Positions 33,007-41,595 of a stretch of DNA of 64,000 nucleotides are shown here, piece by piece (within the stretch, counting starts at the first letter, position 1; every line of letters starts with the position of its first letter). Source of the stretch: Streptomyces sp. NBC_01451 (GTDB taxonomy: Bacteria; Actinomycetota; Actinomycetes; Streptomycetales; Streptomycetaceae); contig NZ_CP109479.1 of assembly GCF_036227485.1 (NCBI RefSeq), positions 2,976,001 to 3,040,000 on the forward strand, written 5' to 3'. The position numbers and the translations under genes were made by a program. The notes below the pieces were generated by a model that was not told the origin of the DNA, did no database searches, and saw nothing but the letters and a program-made list of their open reading frames with translations.

Positions 33007-34284
33007 ATGCACAGCAGCGCAACGAGCACAGCGGCGGGAAGCACGGGAGGTCCCGCCGAAGCGGACCCCTTCGACGCGGGAGCCGGCGGACTCCTCCGGC
33101 AGCCGAAGGCCGTCTGGGCGACCGCCGGCGCGTCGGTCGTCGCCTTCATGGGCATCGGACTCGTCGACCCGATCCTCCCGTCCATCGCCAAGGGCCTGGA
33201 CGCCACGGCCGGCCAGGTCTCCCTGCTCTTCACCTCGTACTTCCTGATCACCGCCGTGGCGATGCTGGTCACCGGCTTCGTCTCCAGCCGGATCGGCGGC
33301 AAGAAGACCCTGCTGCTCGGCCTCGCGCTCGTCGTGGTCTTCGCGGGCCTGGCCGGCACCTCCGGATCGGTCGCCGAACTGGTCGGGTTCCGGGCCGGCT
33401 GGGGCCTCGGCAACGCGCTCTTCGTCTCGACGGCCCTCGCGGTCATCGTCGGCGCGGCGGCCGGCGGCAGCGCGGCGGCGATCCTGCTGTACGAATCCGC
33501 CCTGGGCCTCGGCATGGCGTGCGGCCCCCTGCTGGGCGCGCTGCTCGGCAACGCCAGCTGGCGCTACCCCTTCTTCGGCACCGCGTTCCTGATGGCCGTC
33601 GGCTTCCTCTGCATCACGGTGTTCCTCAGGGAACAGCCGAAGCCGGCCCGGAAGACCTCACTGCTCGACCCGCTCAAGGCGCTCGGCCACGGGGGCCTGG
33701 CCTCCGCCGCCGTCTCGTCCTTCTTCTACAACTACACGTTCTTCACCGTGCTGGCCTTCACCCCGTTCGTGCTCGACATGACGCCCTACAGGTCGGGGGC
33801 CGTGTTCTTCGCGTGGGGTCTCCTGCTGGCCGTCTCGTCGGTGCTCGTGGCACCGCGTCTCCAGCGGCGGTTCGGCTCGCTGACGGTGCTCGGCGGCTCG
33901 CTGGTACTGCTCGCCGTCGACGTCCTGGTTCTCGGCTACGGCAGCCACACCACCGCCGTCGTCTGCACGATCCTGTCCGGCGCGTTCATCGGCGTGAACA
34001 ACACGGTCTACACCGAGCTGGCGCTGGGAGTCTCGGACGCGCCGCGCCCGGTGGCGAGCGCCGGCTACAACTTCGTGCGGTGGTTCGCGGCGGCAGCGGC
34101 CCCTTACTTCGCGCCGAAGATCGAGGAGTGGAGCGACATCCACATGCCGTTCGTGGTCGCGGCGGTGACCGCGGTGCTCGGCGCGGTGGTGGTTGTCGTG
34201 CGGCGGAAGTCGCTCACCCACGAGGTGGAGGAGCTGGAGGTTCGGCACGCCGCGGAGGACAGTGTCGGTGTCTTCGCGAGTTGA
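33007..34284 (+). CDS. MFS transporter (drug/metabolite exporter type)
   Basis: 425 aa from ATG 33007 with AAGGAG seven bases upstream. Twelve hydrophobic helices can be drawn. The MFS loop motif reads GFVSSRIGGKKTLLLG after helix 2, with an antiporter-like stretch (YESALGLGMACGPLLGALLG) in helix 5. This suggests a proton-coupled exporter of a small molecule. No adjacent regulator or biosynthetic gene identifies the substrate. Expression probably responds to a repressor at the palindrome inside the promoter. Confidence 0.88.
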   Translation: MHSSATSTAAGSTGGPAEADPFDAGAGGLLRQPKAVWATAGASVVAFMGIGLVDPILPSIAKGLDATAGQVSLLFTSYFLITAVAMLVTGFVSSRIGGKKTLLLGLALVVVFAGLAGTSGSVAELVGFRAGWGLGNALFVSTALAVIVGAAAGGSAAAILLYESALGLGMACGPLLGALLGNASWRYPFFGTAFLMAVGFLCITVFLREQPKPARKTSLLDPLKALGHGGLASAAVSSFFYNYTFFTVLAFTPFVLDMTPYRSGAVFFAWGLLLAVSSVLVAPRLQRRFGSLTVLGGSLVLLAVDVLVLGYGSHTTAVVCTILSGAFIGVNNTVYTELALGVSDAPRPVASAGYNFVRWFAAAAAPYFAPKIEEWSDIHMPFVVAAVTAVLGAVVVVVRRKSLTHEVEELEVRHAAEDSVGVFAS

Positions 34285-34298
34285 GCACGGCGGTTTGC

Positions 34299-34341
34299 CC
34301 GCGGGCCGGTGGGGACTTGTCGCGCAGTTCCCCGCACCCCT
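34299..34341 (-). repeat. Dispersed intergenic repeat, copy 3
   Basis: Reverse orientation: read on the minus strand it has GGGGTGCGGGGAACTGCGCG followed by ACAAGTCCCCACCGGCCCGC. Located at the convergent end of the MFS and SseB/SUFU-like genes. Confidence 0.8.
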
Positions 34342-34416
34342 AAGGGGGCGCTGCCCAACTGGCTTCTTTCGAGGGCCGGTTGGTGACATCGGTCACTCCG
34401 GGGCGATGTACGAGGG

Positions 34417-35013
34417 TCAGTCCAGCGGGACGGACCTGCGGGCCGGGTCCCGTAGGTCCGTCCCGTTCGTGAGCCAGCGTTCCTGGAGGGCCTGGGCGCC
34501 GTGGACGCGCTTCCAGGCGGCCTCGTTCGCGGTCATCGGGAGCAGGGGCAGGAAACGCACCGGGTCCAGGGGCGCGTCGAGCTCCAGGTCCTCGACCAGG
34601 CCCCCCGGCTCCGCGACCAGGACCGAGGTGAAGGGCGCACCGGGCCACAGCGGCTCCCCGACGTCGAGCGAGGCACCGGGAGCGACGATCACACCCTCGA
34701 CCTGCGGGGAAGCGGCGAGAACCGCGAGCGGGCGCAGCACCTTGTCGGTGTCGGCGAGACCGGCCCGGACGGAGATGACCAGTTCGGCGCGCGGGCCCTT
34801 CACCGGGTCGGCGAGCACCTCGGTGGGGTCCGCCATCGGCAGCGCGGACATGCCGAGGGTGGCGTAGCGGACGATCTCCCCGTCCTGGTCGCGGTCCTGG
34901 AAACGCAGCACCTCGACGCGGTCCGTGCCGAGGAAGGTGACCGCGGCGCGCGCGTCCGGTTCGCCCAGTGTCGTACGCAGCCGGGCCTCGACCAGAGGAA
35001 GAACATCAGACAT
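34417..35013 (-). CDS. SseB/suppressor-of-fused-like protein
   Basis: 198 aa from ATG 35013. The C-terminal half (ELVISVRAGLADTDKVLRPLA, then PLDPVRFLPLLPMTANEAAW) matches bacterial suppressor-of-fused-domain proteins, which are often found with toxin-immunity or housekeeping loci. Its role here is unknown and no toxin is next to it. There is no good ribosome site; TATGCT lies six bases before the ATG, so the mRNA may be leaderless. Confidence 0.7.
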   Translation of the reverse strand: MSDVLPLVEARLRTTLGEPDARAAVTFLGTDRVEVLRFQDRDQDGEIVRYATLGMSALPMADPTEVLADPVKGPRAELVISVRAGLADTDKVLRPLAVLAASPQVEGVIVAPGASLDVGEPLWPGAPFTSVLVAEPGGLVEDLELDAPLDPVRFLPLLPMTANEAAWKRVHGAQALQERWLTNGTDLRDPARRSVPLD

Positions 35014-35141
35014 GCGCCGAGCATAGAACTCGTCAGTTGCGGGCAAACGCGCACCTTGACAGTTCAGTCGGCTGTTACCCTTGGCCGGGTTCGGGGCAGC
35101 ACGCAGAAGCGTCGCGATCAAGTCCCGGCAGCGCTGAAGTT

Positions 35142-35193
35142 CCCCCTTGGGGGGCTCCCCTCGAAGGGGAATGGATCGTCCCTCACGAGGGAC
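35142..35193 (+). promoter_or_regulatory. Three consecutive small hairpins in the corA leader
   Basis: CCCC/GGGG around 35142-35153, TCCCC-TCGAA-GGGGA at 35156-35170, and GTCCCT-CACG-AGGGAC at 35178-35193. The G-run of the first can also pair with the C-run of the second, giving mutually exclusive folds. Confidence 0.5.
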
Positions 35194-35216
35194 CGGCCGG
35201 AGGAGGTGGGGCTGCA

Positions 35217-35264
35217 ATGGATCGAAGTCATCCGTGCAGTAGCACCCGCTCTTCCGCCCGCTGA
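35217..35264 (+). CDS. Putative 15-codon leader peptide upstream of corA
   Basis: ATG at 35217 is preceded by GGAGGAGGTGG at good distance, one of the strongest ribosome sites in the window, and encodes MDRSHPCSSTRSSAR. It sits just after three hairpins. It may be a regulatory leader ORF, but no conservation data are available, and a chance ORF cannot be excluded. Confidence 0.35.
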   Translation: MDRSHPCSSTRSSAR

Positions 35265-35518
35265 TCCAGTCGCTCCGGCTTCTCCGGCTGGCTGTCACCT
35301 CTCGCATTCGCGTCATCGCGGAAGAGCACTTGGTTTCGTTTTGCCTGATCCATGTGATCTGCGTCAGTTCTGAATCGGTAGCGAAACTCACCACCGCGAC
35401 GGTGCGGTGCTCCCCGCTTTGTGGACGTGCCAAACATCCCCAGTCAGGACGTCCCCATTCCGGGCAGTTCCAACCGTTGTCGGCGGTCTTTCGTTGCCTG
35501 TAGCGAAGGAACCTGCCA

Positions 35519-36634
35519 ATGTCGATGATCAACAACCTGCGTGCCGCCGTCCGCCCGTCCCGTCCCTCCCTGCGCAAGGACGGCAGCAGCTACGACACCA
35601 CCCGCGACCCCTCGACGCCCTCCGCCGTCGTCGACTGCGCCGTCTACCGCGACGGCGCCCGGGTCGAGACCCCGAAGGCACTGACCCCGCACGAGGCGAT
35701 GCGCAAGGTGCGCCGCGACGGCGGCTTCGTGTGGATCGGGCTGCACGAGCCGACGGAGGGTGAGTTCTCCGGTATCGCCAGCGAGTTCGGGCTCCACCCG
35801 CTCGCCGTGGAGGACGCGATCCAGGCCCACCAGCGGCCCAAGCTGGAGCGGTACGACGACACGCTCTTCACCGTCTTCAAGACCATCCACTACGTCGACC
35901 ACACCGAACTCACCGCGAACAGCGAGGTCGTGGAGACCGGCGAGGTGATGTGCTTCACCGGGCGGGACTTCCTCATCACCGTCCGGCACGGCGGTCAGGG
36001 CTCCCTGCGGGCGCTGCGCCACCGTCTCCAGGACGACCCCGACCTGCTCGCCAAGGGCCCCTCCGCCGTCCTGCACGCCATCGCCGACCACGTCGTCGAC
36101 GGCTATGTCGCGGTCGCGGACGCCATGCAGGACGACATCGACGAGGTCGAGACGGAGGTGTTCTCGCCGGGCCGCAAGGGCACCCCGCGCGGTACGGACG
36201 CCGGCCGGATCTACCAGCTCAAGCGTGAGGTCCTGGAGTTCAAGCGGGCCGTCTCGCCGCTCCTGCGGCCCATGCAGCTGCTCAGCGAGCGCCCGATGCG
36301 GCTGATCGACCCCGACATCCAGAAGTACTTCCGCGACGTCGCCGACCACCTCGCCCGGGTCCAGGAGCAGGTGATCGGCTTCGACGAGCTGCTCAACTCG
36401 ATCCTCCAGGCCAACCTCGCGCAGGCGTCCGTCGCGCAGAACGAGGACATGCGGAAGATCACGTCCTGGGCGGCGATCATCGCCGTACCGACGATGGTGT
36501 GCGGCGTCTACGGCATGAACTTCGACTACATGCCGGAGCTGCACTGGAAGTTCGGCTACCCCGTGGTCATGACGGCCATGGTGGGCATGTGTGTCGGCAT
36601 CCACCGCACGCTGAAGCGCAACGGCTGGCTGTGA
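35519..36634 (+). CDS. corA: CorA-type magnesium/divalent cation channel
   Basis: 371 aa. The C-terminus has two TM helices with the signature YGMNF (Gly332-Met333-Asn334), preceded by the long coiled stalk helix (VSPLLRPMQLL..., ILQANLAQASVAQNEDMRKIT). The N-terminal cytosolic domain matches CorA funnels. It should form a pentamer in the membrane for Mg2+ (or Co2+/Ni2+) uptake. ATG 35519 has AAGGAA eight bases upstream. Expression may be controlled by the long structured leader. The mycobacterial equivalent is Rv1239c. Confidence 0.93.
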   Translation: MSMINNLRAAVRPSRPSLRKDGSSYDTTRDPSTPSAVVDCAVYRDGARVETPKALTPHEAMRKVRRDGGFVWIGLHEPTEGEFSGIASEFGLHPLAVEDAIQAHQRPKLERYDDTLFTVFKTIHYVDHTELTANSEVVETGEVMCFTGRDFLITVRHGGQGSLRALRHRLQDDPDLLAKGPSAVLHAIADHVVDGYVAVADAMQDDIDEVETEVFSPGRKGTPRGTDAGRIYQLKREVLEFKRAVSPLLRPMQLLSERPMRLIDPDIQKYFRDVADHLARVQEQVIGFDELLNSILQANLAQASVAQNEDMRKITSWAAIIAVPTMVCGVYGMNFDYMPELHWKFGYPVVMTAMVGMCVGIHRTLKRNGWL

Positions 36635-36676
36635 CGGCGGCCCGGGGCGTCGGACGGCATCGCTACCCTTCTGCCC

Positions 36677-37228
36677 ATGACTGACACGCTGCTCGACCGG
36701 GCCCTCGTCGAGGAGGCCACCAAGAAGTCCGGGCTCATCTGGGTCAAGGGCAACGGCGTGCCCGCGCCGCACATCGCGGGCCATGGCATCCCGGCCCGCG
36801 CGATGTGGCACGTCTGGCACGAGGGGGCGGCCGTTCTCGTCGGCGACGGGCCCGGTGAGCAGCCGCTGCCCGGCCTGGTCGAGGGGGCCGACGCGGAGGT
36901 CACCGTCCGCAGCAAGGACAAGGGCGGGCGGCTCGTCACCTGGCCGGCGACGGTCGTGGAACTGGCCCCGCACTCCCCGGAGTGGGAGGCCTCGGTCGCC
37001 GAGCTGAAGGGGAAGCGGCTGAACGCGCCGGACGGGGAGGCGATGACCGATCGGTGGGCGCGGGAATGCCGGGTGGTGCGGCTGGTGCCGCGCGCGGAGG
37101 GCTCACGCCCTCTGCCGGAGGGGTCGTTGGCCGCGCCGCCGTTGCCTACGTCGGCGACTACCAGGGAGCCGATCCCGGCAGGGTTGCCTCGGCTGCTCTT
37201 CAAGAAGCGGAAGCGCTCCGCGGGGTAG
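36677..37228 (+). CDS. Conserved hypothetical protein
   Basis: 183 aa. Begins MTDTLLDRALVEEATKKSG; the first 130 residues look like a small beta-barrel (VWHEGAAVLVGDGPGEQP, VTVRSKDKGGRLVTWPATV), possibly of the FMN-binding split-barrel type, but this is not certain. The tail is Pro-rich and ends FKKRKRSAG. TACCCT lies seven bases before the ATG, suggesting a leaderless mRNA. It follows corA by 42 bp. Confidence 0.65.
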   Translation: MTDTLLDRALVEEATKKSGLIWVKGNGVPAPHIAGHGIPARAMWHVWHEGAAVLVGDGPGEQPLPGLVEGADAEVTVRSKDKGGRLVTWPATVVELAPHSPEWEASVAELKGKRLNAPDGEAMTDRWARECRVVRLVPRAEGSRPLPEGSLAAPPLPTSATTREPIPAGLPRLLFKKRKRSAG

Positions 37229-37241
37229 GTGGTTCGTTTGC

Positions 37242-37284
37242 TGCGGGCCCGTGGGGGCTGGTCGCGCAGTTCCCCGCGCCCCTT
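37242..37284 (-). repeat. Dispersed intergenic repeat, copy 4
   Basis: Minus strand: GGGGCGCGGGGAACTGCGCG followed by ACCAGCCCCCACGGGCCCGC. It fills most of the 55-bp gap between two convergent genes and touches the stop of the lipoprotein gene. Confidence 0.85.
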
Positions 37285-38042
37285 CAGGACGACGGGAGCT
37301 GTTGCCCGTAGTCCACTGTCTCGTTCTTCGCCGGCTCCTTCAGCGGGAAGTCCTTGCCCCAGTCGCTCAGCAGGAGGGTGCCCGCGCCGCCCGCGCGGAC
37401 CAGGCGCAGGGGGTAGGGGGCTCCCTCCAGGGAGACGTCCAGGGTGCCGCCGTCGCCCTTGTCGCCGGTGATGCGGATCGTGCGGACGCCCGACTGCTCG
37501 TGGTGGCCGTCCGTGGCGAGGCTGCCGTGCAGGGTGAGCAGGCCGTCCAGGAGCTCGTCCTTGTCGGTGAAGCCGCTGAACTTCTTGTACGAGGGGTCGC
37601 CGGTCGGCACCTTCACGTAGAGGCCCCCGAGCTTCGCGGCGGCTGCCGTGTCCGACGCGTCGTCTTTCCCCTTGCCGCCGTCCTCGTGGTTCCAGAACGC
37701 GGCGTCGGCCTTCAGGAACAGGTGCTCCCCGACCCGCAGCAGCCGGAACGTCGACCCCTTCGCGGAGACCGAGCCGCTGCCGCCGTCGTCCTTGAGGCTC
37801 ATGTCGAGGGTGTACGTGGTCCCGCTGGTCACCACGGTCCCGGAGAGGCGTACGGCGTCGGCGGACCGGGCTGCCGTACGGGTCTTCGTCTGGATGGTGT
37901 CGGCGGGCAGTTTGCCGACCCCGTTCGTGCCCTCGTCAGGGTCGGCACTGCATGCGGTCAGTCCCGTCCCCGACACGAGCAGTGCGCACATCGCGCTCAC
38001 CAGTCCGGCGCTGCGGGTACGGCCGCGGGGAATCGCAGACAC
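37284..38042 (-). CDS. LppX/LprG-like lipoprotein
   Basis: 252 aa from GTG 38042; the frame extends to 38144 but a signal peptide fits best from this GTG. n-region RGRTR, hydrophobic segment, then lipobox LTAC (Cys about residue 30). The mature domain, with TYTLDMSLKDDGGSGSV and TLDVSLEGAPYPLRLV, resembles actinobacterial lipoproteins of the LppX_LprAFG family, which carry lipids or glycolipids across the envelope. Specific ligand unknown. Confidence 0.75.
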   Translation of the reverse strand: MSAIPRGRTRSAGLVSAMCALLVSGTGLTACSADPDEGTNGVGKLPADTIQTKTRTAARSADAVRLSGTVVTSGTTYTLDMSLKDDGGSGSVSAKGSTFRLLRVGEHLFLKADAAFWNHEDGGKGKDDASDTAAAAKLGGLYVKVPTGDPSYKKFSGFTDKDELLDGLLTLHGSLATDGHHEQSGVRTIRITGDKGDGGTLDVSLEGAPYPLRLVRAGGAGTLLLSDWGKDFPLKEPAKNETVDYGQQLPSS

Positions 38043-38270
38043 AGGTGGGGCTGCCTCTCGTACGGGTGTCCTGAGGGGTGTGGACGGCAGCGTACCGGTG
38101 CCGTCGGCCCCCGGCGGAGCCAGTCCGTCCGGACCCCCCACCAAGGCGCCGCCGAACCGGACGGGCTAGCCTGAAGCGCACCCGAGCAGGCAATTCGGAA
38201 CCACCGGACGCAATCCGACGCGCTTCCCGCAGCGCCCATCGAAGCGGCACACCGAAGCAGGAGGCGTGGC

Positions 38271-39656
38271 ATGGCGGCAGGCTCATCCCGTGTCTTCGTC
38301 TCGCACCTCGCCGGTATGGCCGTCTTCGACCCGAACGGCGACCAGGTCGGCCGCGTGCGGGATCTCATCGCGATGCTGCGTGTCGGCAACCGTCCGCCCC
38401 GGCTGCTCGGCCTCGTCGTCGAACTCACCACCCGGCGCCGCGTCTTCATGCCCATGACCCGCGTCACCGGCATCGAGTCCGGCCAGGTCATCACGACGGG
38501 CGTGCTGAACGTCCGGCGCTTCGAGCAGCGCCCCACCGAGCGGCTCGTCCTCGGCGAACTCCTCGACCGGCGCGTCACGCTCAACGAGACCGGCGAGGAG
38601 GTCACCGTCCTCGATGTGGCGGTACGCCAGCTGCCGGCCCGCCGCGACTGGGAGATCGAGCGGGTCTTCGTACGGAAGAAGGGCCGCGGCGGTGCCTTCC
38701 GGCGCAACACCGGCGAGACGCTGACCGTCGACTGGTCCGCCGTCACCGGCTTCTCCCTGGAGGAGGACGGCCAGGGCGCCGAGAGCCTCCTCGCCACCTT
38801 CGAGCAGCTGCGCCCCGCCGACCTCGCGAACGTCCTGCACCACCTCTCCCCGAAGCGGCGCGCGGAGGTCGCCGCCGCCCTCGACGACGACCGGCTGGCC
38901 GACGTACTGGAGGAGCTGCCCGAGGACGACCAGATCGAGATCCTCGGCAAGCTCAAGGAGGAGCGCGCCGCCGACGTCCTGGAGGCGATGGACCCGGACG
39001 ACGCCGCCGACCTGCTCGGCGAGTTGCCCGAGGACGACCAGGAGCGGCTGCTCAGCCTGATGGAGCCCTCCGACGCGGCCGACATGCGCCGGCTGATGGC
39101 GTACCGGGAGGACACGGCGGGCGGTCTGATGACGACCGAGCCGATCGTGCTGCGCCCCGACGCGACGGTCGCCGACGCGCTGGCCCGGGTCCGCAACCCC
39201 GACCTCTCCCCCGCGCTCGCCGCCCAGGTGTACGTGTGCCGGCCGCCGGACGAGACGCCGACGGGCAAGTACCTGGGCGCCGTCCACTTCCAGCGGCTGC
39301 TGCGCGACCCGCCGTACACCCTGGTCGGCTCGCTCGTCGACGACGATCTGCAACCGCTCCGCCCGGACGCCGAACTGCCGGTGGTCGCCGGTTTCTTCGC
39401 GACGTACGACATGGTGGCGGCGCCGGTGGTCGACGAGAGCGGATCGCTGCTGGGCGCGGTGACCGTGGACGACGTCCTCGACCACATGCTGCCCGAGGAC
39501 TGGCGGGAGGCGGAGTTCCACCTGGCCGAGAGCGCCACCGACACCGATGACGACGGCGACGGCGTCTCCCATGGCGATGACGACTCCCATGGCGATGACG
39601 TTGGCGATTCCGATGGCGAGAATGAGTCCGAGAGAGCGGGTGGTCATGACTCCTGA
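38271..39656 (+). CDS. PRC-barrel/MgtE-N/CBS-domain protein without membrane part
   Basis: 461 aa, with GGAGG six bases before ATG 38271. Order: PRC-barrel-like N-terminus (1-150), MgtE_N superhelix (about 175-275, HHLSPKRRAEVAAALDDDR, VLEELPEDDQ repeats), CBS pair (about 280-420, TTEPIVLRPDATVADALARV), then an Asp/His/Gly-rich tail (425-461). These are the Mg2+-sensing parts of MgtE, but there is no transmembrane channel, so it is probably a cytosolic sensor or regulator. The stop overlaps the DUF1003 start by 11 bp. Confidence 0.88.
   Translation: MAAGSSRVFVSHLAGMAVFDPNGDQVGRVRDLIAMLRVGNRPPRLLGLVVELTTRRRVFMPMTRVTGIESGQVITTGVLNVRRFEQRPTERLVLGELLDRRVTLNETGEEVTVLDVAVRQLPARRDWEIERVFVRKKGRGGAFRRNTGETLTVDWSAVTGFSLEEDGQGAESLLATFEQLRPADLANVLHHLSPKRRAEVAAALDDDRLADVLEELPEDDQIEILGKLKEERAADVLEAMDPDDAADLLGELPEDDQERLLSLMEPSDAADMRRLMAYREDTAGGLMTTEPIVLRPDATVADALARVRNPDLSPALAAQVYVCRPPDETPTGKYLGAVHFQRLLRDPPYTLVGSLVDDDLQPLRPDAELPVVAGFFATYDMVAAPVVDESGSLLGAVTVDDVLDHMLPEDWREAEFHLAESATDTDDDGDGVSHGDDDSHGDDVGDSDGENESERAGGHDS
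39566..39600 (+). repeat. 17-bp direct repeat in the acidic tail of the MgtE-N/CBS gene
   Basis: CTCCCATGGCGATGACG occurs at 39566-39582 and 39584-39600, with further partial copies on both sides. It codes for the Asp/Ser/His/Gly tail. Period is 18 bp, so frame is kept. Confidence 0.8.
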
Positions 39657-40263
39657 GCGTGAGCCCGGCACCCGCGAGCGCGCGGTGAGCGGCTCCACGG
39701 CGGCCTCCCGGCCCCGGGTGCGCCTCGACCAGCCGCGTGCGCCCCGGCGCCGGCTGTGGCCCGAGTACGACCCGGAGGCGTTCGGACGGCTGTCCGAACG
39801 GATCGCGCGTTTCCTCGGCACCGGGCGGTTCATCGTCTGGATGACGGTCGTCATCATCCTGTGGGTGGTGTGGAACGTGTCCGCACCGGCCGACCTGCGC
39901 TTCGACCACTACCCGTTCATCTTCCTGACGCTGATGCTGTCGCTCCAGGCCTCCTACGCGGCCCCGCTGATCCTGCTCGCGCAGAACCGGCAGGACGACC
40001 GCGACAAGGTCAACCTCGAACAGGACCGCAAGCAGAACGAGCGGTCGATCGCCGACACCGAGTATCTGACCCGCGAGGTCGCCTCCCTGCGTGCCGGGCT
40101 CGGCGAGGTCGCGACCCGGGACTGGATCCGGTCCGAGCTCCAGGACCTGGTCAAGGAGCTGGAAGAGCGGCGTGCGGAGCGGTACGAGGGCGGGCACCAC
40201 TCCGGCAAACCGATGGTATTCCCGGCAGAACGGCCGCGGGGGCGTGACGCAGAAGACCGGTGA
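39646..40263 (+). CDS. DUF1003 membrane protein
   Basis: 205 aa from ATG 39646, overlapping the preceding gene by 11 bp. Two TM helices (about 63-80 and 92-112) with the DUF1003 signature WNVSAPADLRFDHYPF between them, followed by NRQDDRDKVNLEQD and a coiled-coil tail. DUF1003 proteins are often annotated cyclic-nucleotide-binding-like, but the function is unknown. Tight coupling to the MgtE-N/CBS sensor suggests they act together, perhaps in Mg2+ homeostasis (inference). Confidence 0.88.
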   Translation: MTPEREPGTRERAVSGSTAASRPRVRLDQPRAPRRRLWPEYDPEAFGRLSERIARFLGTGRFIVWMTVVIILWVVWNVSAPADLRFDHYPFIFLTLMLSLQASYAAPLILLAQNRQDDRDKVNLEQDRKQNERSIADTEYLTREVASLRAGLGEVATRDWIRSELQDLVKELEERRAERYEGGHHSGKPMVFPAERPRGRDAEDR

Positions 40264-40306
40264 CAGGCTTTCCGGGGGCCCTGTGCGGCCCCGTACCATC
40301 GGGGTC

Positions 40307-41440
40307 ATGGCTACGGAAGACGCGGTGCGTGAAGCACTGTCGACGGTGAACGACCCCGAGATCCAGCGACCCATCACCGAGCTGGGGATGGTGAAGTCGG
40401 TGGTGATCGGCGCGGACGGGGCGGTCGCGGTGGCCGTGTACCTGACGGTCTCCGGCTGCCCGATGCGCGACACGATCACGAAGAACGTGACGGAGGCGGT
40501 CTCGCGGGTCGAGGGCGTCACCCGCGTCGACGTCGAGCTCGACGTCATGAGCGACAGCCAGCGCAAGGAGCTGGCGTCAGCCCTGCGCGGCGGCCAGGCC
40601 GACCGCGAGGTCCCCTTCGCCAAACCGGGCTCCCTCACGCGCGTGTACGCGGTCGCGTCGGGCAAGGGCGGCGTCGGCAAGTCGTCGGTCACCGTCAACC
40701 TGGCGGCGGCGATGGCGGCCGACGGACTCAAGGTGGGCGTGGTCGACGCCGACATCTACGGGCACAGCGTGCCCCGGATGCTGGGCGTCGAGGGGCGTCC
40801 GACCCAGGTCGAGAACATGATCATGCCGCCGTCCTCGCACGGCGTGAAGGTCATCTCCATCGGCATGTTCACCCCGGGCAACGCCCCGGTCGTCTGGCGC
40901 GGCCCGATGCTCCACAGGGCCCTCCAGCAGTTCCTGGCGGACGTGTTCTGGGGCGACCTGGACGTACTCCTCCTGGACCTCCCGCCGGGCACGGGCGACA
41001 TCGCGATCTCGGTGGCCCAGCTGGTCCCGAACGCCGAGATCCTGGTCGTGACGACGCCTCAGCAGGCGGCGGCCGAGGTGGCCGAGCGGGCGGGTGCCAT
41101 CGCCGTCCAGACCCACCAGAAGATCGTCGGCGTGGTCGAGAACATGGCCGGGCTGCCCTGTCCGCACTGCGGCGAGATGGTCGACGTCTTCGGCACGGGC
41201 GGCGGCCAGAGCGTCGCGGACGGCCTTACGAGGACGACCGGCGCGACGGTGTCGGTCCTCGGCTCCATCCCGATCGACGTCCGCCTGCGCGAGGGCGGGG
41301 ACGACGGCAGGCCGGTCGTCCTGACGGACCCGGACTCCCCGGCGGGCACCGCGCTGCGCGCGATCGCGGGCAAGCTGGGAGGCAGGGCACGAGGCCTGTC
41401 GGGCATGTCGCTGGGCATCACCCCGAGAAACAAGTTCTGA
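40307..41440 (+). CDS. mrp: Mrp/ApbC Fe-S cluster carrier ATPase
   Basis: 377 aa. N-terminal MIP18/DUF59 domain (about 1-90), then a P-loop ATPase with deviant Walker A SGKGGVGKSS (118-127), DADIYGHSVPRML and DLPPGTGD. Cys285-x-x-Cys288 (PCPHC) is the cluster-binding pair. It transfers Fe-S clusters to apoproteins in the cytosol. TACCAT lies seven bases before ATG 40307 and there is only a weak GGGG, so the mRNA may be leaderless. Orthologue of Rv1229c by order. Confidence 0.93.
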   Translation: MATEDAVREALSTVNDPEIQRPITELGMVKSVVIGADGAVAVAVYLTVSGCPMRDTITKNVTEAVSRVEGVTRVDVELDVMSDSQRKELASALRGGQADREVPFAKPGSLTRVYAVASGKGGVGKSSVTVNLAAAMAADGLKVGVVDADIYGHSVPRMLGVEGRPTQVENMIMPPSSHGVKVISIGMFTPGNAPVVWRGPMLHRALQQFLADVFWGDLDVLLLDLPPGTGDIAISVAQLVPNAEILVVTTPQQAAAEVAERAGAIAVQTHQKIVGVVENMAGLPCPHCGEMVDVFGTGGGQSVADGLTRTTGATVSVLGSIPIDVRLREGGDDGRPVVLTDPDSPAGTALRAIAGKLGGRARGLSGMSLGITPRNKF

Positions 41441-41467
41441 CGGGGGTCAGCCGGGGCTTTTGCCTTT

Positions 41468-41534
41468 GGGGGCGCGGGGCTGTGACATTTGCGGCTCCGC
41501 CGCGCGGGCGCGACCGGCCCCCACCGGGCCCGCA
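41468..41534 (+). repeat. Dispersed intergenic repeat, longer variant (copy 5)
   Basis: Contains GGGGGCGCGGGGCTGTGACA, then GGCTCCGCCGCGCGGGCGCG and ACCGGCCCCCACCGGGCCCG. Same ends as the shorter family with an insert that carries a GGCTCCGCCG-type hairpin. At a convergent junction. Confidence 0.75.
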
Positions 41535-41564
41535 GTCGCCCACGCACCTGAAGACCCACGACGA

Positions 41565-41592
41565 AGGGGCGCCGAAAACAAACGGCGCCCCT
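41565..41592 (-). terminator. Hairpin terminator between mrp and the hypothetical gene
   Basis: Perfect 10-bp stem AGGGGCGCCG/CGGCGCCCCT with an A-rich eight-base loop, 4 bp past the stop of the minus-strand gene. Confidence 0.75.
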
Positions 41593-41595
41593 CTC

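Larger units (their letters stand above)
35014..35518 (+). other. 505-bp intergenic leader upstream of corA
   Basis: Holds a candidate TTGACA at 35056-35061 with TACCCT at 35076-35081 (a short 14-bp spacing), a row of three small hairpins, and a 15-codon ORF with a strong ribosome site. About 250 bp without further recognised signals then lead to the corA start. The first few bases upstream of 35013 also serve the SseB/SUFU-like gene. No conserved M-box or ydaO-type riboswitch sequence was recognised. Confidence 0.55.

Noticed and set aside
35014..35518. M-box or ydaO riboswitch upstream of corA
   Set aside because: Conserved core sequences of those classes could not be found; only generic hairpins are seen.
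37236..37290. Small gene between two convergent genes
   Set aside because: The gap is filled by a dispersed repeat.
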